DNA from: Thalassia testudinum
Taxonomy: Eukaryota > Streptophyta > Magnoliopsida > Alismatales > Hydrocharitaceae
Assembly (NCBI GenBank): GCA_037157565.1
Contig: JAZHRO010000073.1
Span: forward strand, 22,520,501 to 22,584,500
Direction of reading: 5' to 3'
DNA: 64,000 bases
Both the position numbers and the translations under genes were made by a program. This document shows, piece by piece, positions 33,664-43,521 of the stretch; the stretch's first letter is position 1, and each line of letters opens with the position of its first letter. Under the pieces are notes generated by a model. That model saw nothing but the letters and a program-made list of their open reading frames with translations. It was not told the origin of the DNA and did no database searches.

Positions 33664-33672
33664 CTATTTATA
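33664..33672 (-). promoter_or_regulatory. LTR TATA box
   Basis: TATAAATAG on the minus strand, downstream of the palindrome array. The copy in the other LTR is at 37517-37525. Confidence 0.6.
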
Positions 33673-33784
33673 GAGGCCTTAGGAAGGCTTTGGAAGGCTT
33701 AGAAAAGCTTCCATAGCCGTTGGGAACAAAGTCCAAGAGAATCAGGCTGAAATCAGGACAATGATTACATTTGACAGGGTTATC

Positions 33785-34330
33785 AGACGTCTAACTATGG
33801 CATCAGACGTCTGGAAGGCCACTTTAAGACGTCTGAGTTCAAGGTCAGACGTCTGATTCTATGCGGGTTTCTCCCTGACTTGAATCAGATCTAAACAGGG
33901 CTTTTACGCAAGTCCATCAGACGACATACAGGACGTCTGGCACTAAGTCTGGACGTCTGGAAACCTAGTTTTACTGTGGGAATTGATTTCCAAACGTTGC
34001 AACGGCTACAAAATCTCTGAGAAGAGATTTTGGGTCAGCCGAGGCAAAACGGTCATTTATCAGATGTCTGGAAAGTCCTATGGACGTCTGATAAGGCTCT
34101 AACAGTCATATTCTTGAGTGTCTGCTAAGCCAGCCAACGGTCCACTAATTGGACGTCTGGCAAATCCATCAGACGTCTTCTAAGACGTCTGGTCTAAGGT
34201 CTGGATGTCTGATTTCATCAGACAGAACTAACTATGTCTAGCCTAACAGTTATCAGACGTCTGAAACAACAGTCAGACGTCTTAAAATACATTATCAGAC
34301 GTCTGATTTGGGAATTAGACGTCTGGAAAG
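33785..34330. repeat. Phased AGACGTCTG palindromes in copia LTR
   Basis: Pairs with 20-bp start spacing include 33785/33805 and 33827/33847. Further pairs with the same 11-nt spacer lie near 33938, 34060, 34155, 34190, 34255 and 34300. Consecutive pairs are separated by 12 or 22 bp. The array is repeated in the other LTR at about 37638-38180. Confidence 0.9.
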
Positions 34331-34734
34331 TCTGTTTGAACCCTATATTGGTTTTCTAAGTATTCTACAGAAAACCTAAGTATCCTAGGGTTGTGCCGAT
34401 GTTCCTAGGACTACTGTTAGGGTTCTTTGAGGCTCTTTAACATGAAATATCTAAGGAAAAAAAGAGCAACAAAAGAAACAAAAAATACAACAAGTACAAA
34501 AGAAGGAAATCTATCCTATTCTTCATTTCCTTCCATCTTCAATCTTTCGCTCCACGCGAACCTCCTCTATTTTCCGTCAAGCTCTTCCAATCCATCCTGG
34601 ATGCGAGCTCGAACTCCGTCTAAACACGTCCACATTTGCAATTGACCTGAAATCTAGGACTCAAATTGCAAATGTTAAATAGCACATGCTTTGTTATCAT
34701 CAAAACAAATGATCGTGGTGCTCTAGCACCAACA

Positions 34735-35015
34735 ATCTCCCCCTTTTTGATCATGACAAAACCGTAAATAATAATACATAAAAATCCTCCCCCTTTTTGA
34801 CATTATCAAAAAGGTTTGATTGGTTTAAAATTCCTATAACTCCCCCTTAAAACATACTCTTCTATGAGTTTCTTTTGACAAAGGTAATGTCCTCCCCCTT
34901 TTTGTAACAATGACATAGCTATTATTTTTCTCCCCCTTTCTAAAGGAAATTTAGCTACCTTATATCTCCCCCTTAAAAATTGACAATTAGCTCATTAATT
35001 TTTAACTCCCCCTAT
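34735..35015 (-). other. Seven serial polypurine tracts
   Basis: On the minus strand, AAAAAGGGGGAGAT adjoins the LTR start, and further GGGGGA or GGGGGAG tracts lie at about 34788, 34841, 34892, 34931, 34967 and 35007. Spacing is roughly 36-53 bp. The rest is AT-rich. Confidence 0.75.
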
Positions 35016-35057
35016 CTAAATGCTTATAAAAAGATAGGGTTAAGAATTTTACCTCAC

Positions 35058-36680
35058 CTACCATGGCCAATAAAATGGCCCGAATGGTGGTGGTGGATGC
35101 CACATCGGATGGGGCTCCCATCCGTAGCTTGGACGCCCGGGCATCGGCGCCGGTCTCCAATCTGGTGGTCGACGTGCGGCGGGTCCGTCGTTTGTTCGCC
35201 GTCTCGTCGGTCTTCTTGTTCTCCTCCTTGGTCTACTCCTTGGTTCTCCCAACTTGAGTTGACCAGACTTGAGTTTGTAGGTCCAGTCCTTTATGTTGTA
35301 GTCATCCCTGAACCCTACAAAACAAGATTCTAATTCTTTTTTCGGTATCCAAGTGGGCTTGGATCCGGATTTGTTAGAAGGTCTCCTTGATGGAGATCCT
35401 TTCTCAACCTTAGGGCTATAAAAATTATCAACTTTGTTGATTAATTTGTTAGAATTTTCCCTAAGACATGCAATTTCTTTTTCTATAGTTTGCATCTTAG
35501 TCTTTAAATCATAGATTTCCAACTTTAGACTATCATTTTCCTCAATCAATTTATTATTTTCATTGATGAGGTTATGATTTTCTAATAACAGGTTATTATC
35601 CTTAGGACTAGTTTCTATGTCCTTAAGTTGTCTTTCTAACCTATCATTTTCATTTTTAAGAAAACTAAGGTTCTTTTTAATGCTTTTATTTTCTATCCTA
35701 AGTGATTTACTAATCTCAAAAAGTTCATTAAAAGCTTCTTGAAGATCGAGATTTACCTCGTTGTCTGAGTCGCTTTCGCTTTCGCTGTCGCTTCCTCTGG
35801 CCATGAAGCCGAAGCAAGCGGTTTCTTCTTCTATGATCTTTTCTTCTTCTTCCTCCGAGCTAGAATCGTCCCAAGTGGCTTGGAATGCCTTCTTCTTAGA
35901 TTTCTTCTCCTTTTCCTTCTTCTTCTCCTTTTTGAGAAGAGGGCATTCTGGTCGCAGATGCCCTTTCCCGTTGCAGTGGTAGCAACGTCTCGGACTTTCC
36001 TTCTTCTCCTTTTTCTCTTTCTTTAATTCCCTACAAAACTTGGAAAATTTTTAAAGTAAAATTCTAAAGTCTTCGTCGTCGGAACTTACCTCGCTATTGG
36101 ACGCGGCTCTGAAGGCGAGAGTCTTCTTTAGTTTAGGCTCCGGTGTATCCTTCTTCTGTTTCAACTTAGTCTCGTAGGCCATCAGATTGCCTAGGAGATC
36201 TTCCATGTTGAGCTCCTCCATTTCGTTCGCCTCTTCGATGGCAGTGACTTTCTGTTCCCATTCCGGTCCAAGGGAACGAAGAAGCTTCCCTTGAAGCTCC
36301 CCCTTGATGAAAGTCTTCCTTAAAGTTTTCAAGTTATTTACTATGAGAGTGAACCTAGTGTTCATCTCACTTAAAGTTTCGTTAGTTTTCATAGAAAAAG
36401 CCTCAAATTCTTGTGAAAGTAAATTGAGTTTAGAAGTTTTTACCTTAGAGGTACCTTCATGAGTTACCTCGAGTGTGTGCCAGATCTCGTATGCGGTGGC
36501 ACATTGCGAGATTATGTTGAACTCCTCCGGGTTGAGCGCGCAATACAACGCGTTCATTATTTTCGCATTGAGAGAGAGCTCCCGGATCTGCTGCTGCGAG
36601 TATCCTCCGGCGGGTTTCTATGGGATGTCGAAGGGGGTCTCGCACCTGGCCCAGACTGTGAAGTCGGTGGCTTGAATCCA
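35058..36680 (-). pseudogene. SIRE-type gag with coiled coil, one in-frame stop
   Basis: Reading leftwards: FDIP, a SLNAKIMNALYCALNPEEF stretch, SQCATAYEIWHTLEVTHEG and LQGKLLRSLGPEWEQKVTAI (UBN2-type copia gag). A zinc knuckle CYHCNGKGHLRPEC follows near 35990-35945, then a lysine-rich stretch, an acidic stretch (SSSEEEEE), a serine/aspartate run and a long coiled coil (about 35750-35430). The C-terminus is Arg/Pro-rich and ends PFGPFYWPW at 35058. Apart from TAA at 36051-36053 and another stop near 36617 in the N-terminal part, the frame is open. No pol motif follows. Confidence 0.85.
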
Positions 36681-36826
36681 CGTCTTCATCCGCAACTTCC
36701 AGTAGGGGTAGTTGCTCCCGTCGAAGAACGGCGGACGGGTTGTGGACTGCCCTTCGGAAATCCTGCTTGTGGAACAGCTTCCCTCCATGTGATCTTTCCG
36801 CGGATGTTACTCCTGTCGGCGGAAAA

Positions 36827-36841
36827 CCTGCTCTGATACCA
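36827..36841 (-). other. Primer binding site, tRNA-iMet
   Basis: TGGTATCAGAGCAGG on the minus strand, separated from the LTR by 2 nt (AA). Confidence 0.9.
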
Positions 36842-36843
36842 AA

Positions 36844-38587
36844 TGAAATTCCCTACTTGGAGGGGGTGAGATCAGTGTGACGTAAAAAATGCGGAAATAA
36901 ATATAAAGCAATCTCACAAAAAAATCAATCGCACAAGTACACAAAGATTTTAGGTGGAAACCCAAACCTGGTGAAAACCACCACCTAACCCTCTCGAGTT
37001 AGGATTTTCCGATCAACCTAGTTGATCAAATCCACTAACCGAATCACTTTAAAACGAGGGTGATTCAACCTCAGTACAACCACGCTACAAGTACGAGGGT
37101 AGCGTTCCTCAACCCCTTCTCTCCACGAGAAGGATTTTGTCCCACGAAGGAGACGAGAATTCGCAAAGCGAATACCCAACCAAAAGACAAAGGTAAAATA
37201 AACAACAAATCTATAGAGCCAACAAAGTAATAAACCTAAGCTTCTATAGGATTTAGGAAACTCCCCTTTGCAAGGAGTGCGTCGACGATGACGCGGTGCG
37301 TGAGCCACGCGACGGCGCAACTTCGCTCTCGTGAACTACGGCGGGAGAGCGGGTGCGCAACAGCTTGATGCTCTCAAGAGAATTGTGCTTGAGCTTGGAG
37401 AGCAAGAGCTAGCTAGGACACAAGAGAGTGGAAAGTGTAATACAACTTGTTTCTTGTGTATCTTGGTCTCTCTAGGTGTGTCTCTTGTGTTTCTCTTGGT
37501 GTGAAAAGGATCCCCTCTATTTATAGAGACCTTAGGAAGGCTTTGGAAGGCTTAGAAAAGCTTCCATAGCCGTTGGGAATAAAGTCCAAGAGAATCAGGC
37601 CGAAATCAGGACAATGATTACATTTGACAGGGTTATCAGACGTCTAACTATGGCATCAGACGTCTGGAAGGCCACTTTAAGACGTCTGAGTTCAAGGTCA
37701 GACATCTGATTCTATGCGGGTTTCTCCCTGACTTGAATCATATCTAAACAGGGCTTTTACGCAAGTCCATCAGACGACATACAGGACGTCTGGCACTAAG
37801 TCTGGACATCTGGAAACCTACTTTTACTGTGGGAATTGATTTCCAAACGTTGCAACGGCTACAAAATCTCTGCGAAGAGATTTTGGGTCAGCCGAGGCAA
37901 AACGGTCATTTATCAGACGTCTGGAAAGTCCTATGGACATCTGATAAGGCTCTAACGGTCATATTCTTCAGTGTCTGCTAAGCCAGCCAACGGTCCACTA
38001 GTTGGACGTCTGGCAAATCCATCAGACGTCTTCTAAGACGTCTGGTCTAAGGTCTGGACGTCTGATTTCATCAGACATAACTAACTATGTCCAGCCTAAC
38101 AGTTATCAGACGTCTGAAACAACAGTCAGACGTCTTAAAATACATTATCAGACGTCTGATTTGGGAATTAGACGTCTGGAAAGTCTGTTTGAACCCTATA
38201 TTGGTTTTCTAAGTATTCTACAGAAAACCTAAGTATCCTAGGGTTGTGCCGGTGTTCCTAGTACTACTGTTAGGGTTCTTTGAGGCTCTTTAACATGAAA
38301 TATCTAAGGAAAAAAAGAGCAACAAAAGAAACAAAAAATACAACAAGTACAAAAGAAGGAAATCTATCCTATTCTTCATTTCCTTCCATCTTCAATCTTT
38401 CGCTCCACGCGAACCTCCTCTGTTTTCCGTCAAGCTCTTCCAATCCGTCCTGGATGCGAGCTCGAACTCCGTCTAAACACGTCCACATTTGCAATTGACC
38501 TGAAATCTAGGACTCAAATTGCAAATGTTAAATAACACATGTTTTGTTATCATCAAAACAAATGATCGTGGTGCTCTAGCACCAACA
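36844..38587 (-). mobile_element. 5' LTR of gag-only copia
   Basis: 1744 bp, the same length as its partner at 32991-34734, followed by TSD AGTAC at 38588. It contains the palindrome array at about 37638-38180 and a TATA box at 37517-37525. Confidence 0.92.
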
Positions 38588-38599
38588 AGTACATCACCT

Positions 38600-38870
38600 C
38601 TAGACCTACCTAAGGACCTAATTAGGTCCTCACCAAACCCAATTGACTTAGATCAAAGTTAATCACCATCACCTAAGCCAATTGGACTCATTGAGTCCAA
38701 TTGAGCTCAAATCTCAACCCACACAAGTTCAATTGAACTTAGTGAGAGTCCAATTGACCTAAACCCAACCTAATTGAATTATTTCACTCTCAATTAGGTT
38801 TACACTCATTCAATTAAACTTAGGTTAAGTTTAATTACAATTTCCCCTTAGCAATTAGGGTATGCAACCC
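38600..38870. repeat. CAATTG-centred palindromes in family-A LTR
   Basis: These include the perfect 16-mer AAGTTCAATTGAACTT (38725-38740) and the 19-nt inverted repeat TTGGACTCATTGAGTCCAA (38682-38700). The homologous block in the LTR 51662-53872 lies at 52545-52700. Confidence 0.8.
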
Positions 38871-38940
38871 TAATTCAAGGTATACACCTACCCAAACCCC
38901 TTAGGACCTAACCTAGACCTCTTAGACACCTAGGGCACGA

Positions 38941-38973
<33 letters not shown>
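38941..38973. repeat. CA dinucleotide run
   Basis: About fifteen CA units in the family-A LTR. The homologous site near 52810 has only a short ACACACACAC run. Confidence 0.9.
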
Positions 38974-38974
<1 letters not shown>

Positions 38975-39181
38975 ATTCACGCACCCACACTTCTCTAGAG
39001 TTCTCTAGAACCCTCTTGAAGTGGTGCCAACTCTTGGTTGCCAAATTTAGCAACCAAGAGGCACTCAATTCTTAGATCCACAAATTGTGGATCTCAGAAC
39101 CACTTCTATCCTCTCTTGGCTGACCACTCTTGGGATTTCTCTAGAGAGTTCCACACCTCTCTAGACAAACTCCCTTAGGTC

Positions 39182-39189
39182 TATAAAAA
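39182..39189 (+). promoter_or_regulatory. LTR TATA box
   Basis: TATAAAAA in the family-A solo LTR, at the position matching CTATTTAAAG near 53028 in the related LTR. Confidence 0.55.
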
Positions 39190-40684
39190 GACCTAAGGGG
39201 TGGCCATTTTCAGCCATCAACTCTTGGCCATACATGCTTGGCTCCATTCACATCCACCTCCACTTAGGCTAGCCACTTCCATCCACTTCACCTCCACGAG
39301 TTGGGCACCATCATGCAAGACACCATCTCCATGCAAGGATGCTGGATCACTCCTCCAACCTCTCTCCAAGGGCTGGCCTAAGCTCCATTAGCTGCCCCTC
39401 ATTCTCTTCTCAACCACTCCAAGGCCATCGGTGCCTACCTTCGAATGCCTTCACTTTCTGATAGATTAGTAGCTAGCCCTTTACATTTACTGCTTCTATT
39501 TACTACTTAGTAGTGTAGTTCTTATTCTCCCCCAATGATGCATGTAAAATCCCCCCTGTAGATTCTTGTATGCGATCATTTTCTGGTAGCTAGATTTACA
39601 TTTTCAAGCATTCCTGTGCAAGGTTTCCTCTACATTTCCTGTTGTAAACACTTCTCTGAATGAATGAATGAATAAAAGATACATTTTTATATATATATCT
39701 CTATGCTTGAAATCACCATGAGCTTATTGGTTGCCATCTTTTCTACATGATTCAAGTTGCCTATTTTTCACTTATATATTTCGCAACAAGCATGCCGTTG
39801 ATAGTGAAATACGCGTGATTTGTAAAAGCAGTTTTTTAACGTCGTTGTAACACGCGAACCCGCTTTCGCTTTTAAAATTTATATCCTAGATAGGGGAGTA
39901 TCTAGGGTCGTCCAAGGAGGCAAAAATTGCAATAATGATTCTCTTGCTTGGAATACAATCTCAACTTTCTTTTTAATATTTTTTAATATGTAATTTTTTT
40001 TGTTGTTGAACTAAGGCAACATGCGAAATTATGGCGGGAAAAGTGTTTACACTTCCAATTAAGTAAACTACTCTAAAGTGGCAAGTAGAGCCTCTCCCTA
40101 AGCTCACTCTAAGCAAGTGGAGGCCTAGAATAATTAGGGAGAGGAAGTGAAGAATGCTGAAAATAAGCAAATAGAAATGCAAACAAGATATGCGAAGAAG
40201 GCAACTAGATAATTGATAAAGTGTTTAACAAAAATGCCTAGTAGAGGAATGCTTCTACTACTAGATAATTGAAATAAAGAAAGAAAACACAAATCCTCTA
40301 GATAGATGGTGAAGAAGAGGGCTTCTTGCTCCAAGGTTGGTGGCTCCCAAGCTTGAAAAGAATCCTTCAACTCCTTCCTTGTAGAACTCCGCCAAGGTGA
40401 TGACCTCCAAGGCAAGCCCTAAGGGGGCGTGCCCTAAGTTTCTCTCCAAGGGTGGACGTCCACCCTAAGCTTTTCTCCTTTTCCTGGCCGTCCTCCTTGA
40501 AATGGGAGAGTCCTCCTCCTTGGCGTGGCTCAAGTTGAAGAGAGTGGGGAGAAGAAGGCACCAAAAGGGCTGGTGATGTGCCCCTTTAATCTCCTTCTCT
40601 ACTCCTTCTTCTTGGCCGTAGGTATAGGTGGTTTAGGTAGAAAATATACTAAGGGAGGATGCCCAAAAATGGTGGTAGGTGGTG

Positions 40685-40693
40685 GCCTTTTAT
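40685..40693 (-). promoter_or_regulatory. LTR TATA box
   Basis: TATAAAAGG on the minus strand. The copy in the other LTR is at 49027-49035. Confidence 0.6.
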
Positions 40694-40789
40694 AGAATAG
40701 GAGGGGGGCTATGGTGACCTTTGAAATGGATGGCCAAGATGAGTTGATGGAGGTGGTTGGAGATCCCATGGCCAAGGAGAGTTGGCGCC

Positions 40790-41070
40790 ACCTTAAAGGG
40801 CACCAAGGTGTAGTTATGGGTGTTGACACCCTTTGGTGTTGGCGCCAAAATGGGCATTCTAGAAGGTCATTAGGTGGCGCCACCTTAAGGTTCTAGAAGG
40901 GGGGTTATGTGGATGGCTAGGATGGCTTATGTGGGTAGGTGTAGGGTGGATTTAAGGGGCTGAAAGTGGTGCCAATATAGAGGTGGTTAGGGGTGGTTTT
41001 TGGCGCCAACTTGAAGTGTCTTTTGGTGGAGATAATGGGGTGAAGGGATGGCTAGGAGGTGGCGCCAACT
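40790..41070. repeat. TTGGCGCCAA/GGTGGCGCCACC palindromes
   Basis: GGCGCC-centred palindromes lie near 40793, 40849, 40873-40884 (perfect 12-mer), 41000-41009 and 41059. They recur in the other LTR at about 49130-49410. The core resembles the GGCGCC of the adjacent tRNA-Asp PBS. Confidence 0.8.
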
Positions 41071-41870
41071 TGAGTAGAGTAGCTAGCTTAGGTAGGCTTG
41101 AGTTGGTGGAGCTAGCTAGGGTTGATTTTGGAGGTAATGAATGGCCAAGGAGCTGGTTGTTAGCTATGCTAAGCTAAGCTAAGATAAGCTAAGCTAGCTT
41201 AGCTAAAGGTGGAGTGGAGGAGAAGGTGTTGGAGCTAGGGTTTGGAGGAAGGAGCTGAGGAGGAGAGTCTGGAGCTGGAGCTGGCTGCTACTGAAGAGGC
41301 TGGCATGGGGCTACTCTAGCTGGCTTAGCTTGCTAGTTCTTTGCTAGCTACTAAGCCAAGCTAAAGTGAGCTAGCTTCTACCAAAATGAGCTGAGGTGAG
41401 CTAGGTCTGGTGCTCCCGGGGAGAATCAAGCTGGTTGAGGCAGCTAAGGTAGCTTAGCTCAACTGAGTTGAGCTAAGCTGAGTCCCTGTAAGCTGGACTT
41501 GAGCTTCCTGAGCTGGGATGAATTCTTCTTCAGCTGGCTGGAGTTGAGTGGAGCTGAATGTAGCTGGATCTGAGCTGGGGTGAACTCCTGTCAACTCAGC
41601 TGAGCTAGCTAGAGCTCCCTGTGAACTAGTGGGAGCTGAGATGAGCTAGACTCAGCTAAGTTGAGCTGGATCTGAGCTGACTTGAGCTAGGGTGAGCTAA
41701 GATTAACTCTCTTGAGCTGCCATCCAGCTGAGATTAGCTGAATGGAGCTGGGATGAGCTAACCCTAGTTCAAGTAAGCTAGATTCCAGTTGCGGTGAGCT
41801 TGATCAAGCTGAGGTGAGTTGGATCAAGCTGAGGTGAGCTGGATTAGGATGAGTTCCAGCTAGTCTGGGC
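41060..41870. repeat. AGCT-rich degenerate tandem region
   Basis: Dozens of GAGCTGAGCTAAGCTGAG-like units with self-complementary AGCT every 5-15 bp. The block is repeated at about 49400-50210 in the other LTR. The translation is meaningless. Confidence 0.85.
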
Positions 41871-42093
41871 TTCTCCTTCACCATTTGCCTTCTTGAGTGC
41901 TAGGGTTTTAGGGATCTGTGCATCTGTACATCCCTAACACTCACAAAAACACATTAAAACGACAATAAAAAATGCAATGCATGCCTATCCTAATTTATGC
42001 CTAAATGCAGCCCAAAAACCCGTTTGCGGAGTAAAATCCTAAGAGCTAGGTTAGTTTTAAAGCATAAAAATGATGATAAACTGGCGTTTATCA

Positions 42094-43521
42094 CACCTCC
42101 ATGCTTCTCTTTTGCTAGTCTCTTAGCAAAACATTAATTTTTTTGGAAAACGGAATTTTTGGGAAATCTAATTTTTTTTTTTGACTTTTGAGGAGAAAAA
42201 GAGATTAAGGGACCTTGGTAGATTAAAACACAGGAGATACGGGATTTGTTGAAGATAAACATCAGGATTTGTTTTTGGATCCAACCATTAGATAGAACGG
42301 GATCAATATATCCTCAGAAAATTCACAAATTAACCCCTTGTTAATTCAGATGACTTGAAATGTTTGTTTTTAGGATTTTTCTGGCTCGTGAATCTGATTC
42401 GCAACTTGCAAATTCCTTTAAAACCTTGTGTCTGTGCTTGTGAAAAGCCAACCTTTATAAGGACGTGTTATTATTATTATTATTATTTTTTTTTTTTCTC
42501 TCCCCCATGCTTATTTTTAGCTTAGTCTTACAACAGATGTGTCGGTATCATCATTCCCGTTACCATTCCTCGAGGGGGCTCTGGCGCCAGTACTTCGGGA
42601 TAGCACTGTCCATGACACCACCCAGGAGCTCACAACCCCAAAACACGATGCGGTGAAAAGGGGCGCTCCAAGCAAACTCAAGCTCTTGCTCCGACGCTAT
42701 AGGTAGAGCACCGTCCAAGACACTTGAGCTGCTGAAATGCGCTTTAATGCTCCGTCTAAAGATATGAAATATAGATATAGAGCAGCACTGAGGCGGTAAC
42801 ATGTTGACATCGTGTCCTCAAAGAAGGTTTTTTTCTTCTTCTCGACGGTGGGAATTCAAACCAATGATCTGCTTCAGACTTTTACTAAATCCAAACAAGG
42901 GAGTTTTTTCGAATTTTTTAGTTATTTTTAAGTGTTGGCTTGTGTGTGAAAATTGACAGAAGAAGTTTCTCAAGAACCGCAGGTTTTTGAATCAAAAACT
43001 AAGTCAAATACTTTCCATATTACAAAATAGGATCAAGTCACCTGAACTATCATGAGTTCAGGTGGAATTTTAGAGAAGGATATCTGATCTAGTCTAAAAT
43101 AGACCCTGGAATTCTAATGATCAGATCCATATCCTCATCCTTAGTTTGTTAAAGATTAAATCCCATTGTACTAGAAGTGAATTTTTCGACCTTAGTCTTG
43201 ATTTCAAAATTTTTCCTCAAAAATTTTTCAATATTTTTTTTTTTGTTTTTTTGTTTTTTTTTTTGTTTTTGGATATGCAAGCAGAAAAATGCATGTTTTT
43301 AGGTTTTAAACATCCTAAATCGATCGTAAAAATTTAAAAAACACCCCCCCATGCTTAAGATATGCCATGTCCTCATGCATTAGGAGGGAAAAGGAATCAC
43401 CTTAGTGAAGAACGGTCAGGTTTAGGATGAATAAAACCTGGAAAAAGAAGAAAAAAAAAAAAAAAAAAGAACGCAAGAAAATGATGGGTTACCTCCCATC
43501 CAGTGCTATCTTTTACGCCAT
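42094..43521 (-). other. Non-coding tail with repeated polypurine tracts
   Basis: The purine tract AGCATGGAGGTG abuts the LTR (42094-42105). Two more with the same core, AAGCATGGGGGAGAG and AAGCATGGGGGGGTG, lie at 42499-42512 and 43342-43355. TTA, poly-T and poly-A runs lie between them. This is where the RT-to-integrase part of an autonomous Athila would be expected. Confidence 0.7.

Larger units (their letters stand above)
32991..34734 (-). mobile_element. 3' LTR of gag-only copia
   Basis: On the minus strand it begins TGTTGGTGCTAGAGCAC and ends GGGAATTTCA. It contains the phased AGACGTCTG array (33785-34330) and a minus-strand TATA box at 33664-33672. Small frames repeated in both LTRs are not genes. 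Confidence 0.92.
32991..38587 (-). mobile_element. Gag-only SIRE-type copia element with intact termini
   Basis: Two 1744-bp LTRs (32991-34734 and 36844-38587) flank a 2109-bp interior. The whole is bounded by perfect TSDs AGTAC (32986-32990 and 38588-38592). The interior holds a PBS, one gag-like frame and serial polypurine tracts, with no protease, integrase, RT or RNase H. I noticed roughly 25 differences between the LTRs, many of them C/T or G/A changes in CpG. It must rely on pol proteins from related elements. Confidence 0.93.
39799..42093 (-). mobile_element. 3' LTR of young Athila-type element
   Basis: On the minus strand it starts TGATAAACGCC and ends TTTCACTATCA. Its short termini (TGATA and TATCA) are inverted repeats. 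It carries GGCGCC palindromes (40790-41070), an AGCT-rich region (41060-41870) and a minus-strand TATA box at 40685-40693. Confidence 0.95.

Noticed and set aside
41060..41870. AGCT field as switch-region-like or satellite DNA
   Set aside because: It is confined to the LTR and duplicated in the partner LTR, so it is part of the element and not an independent satellite.
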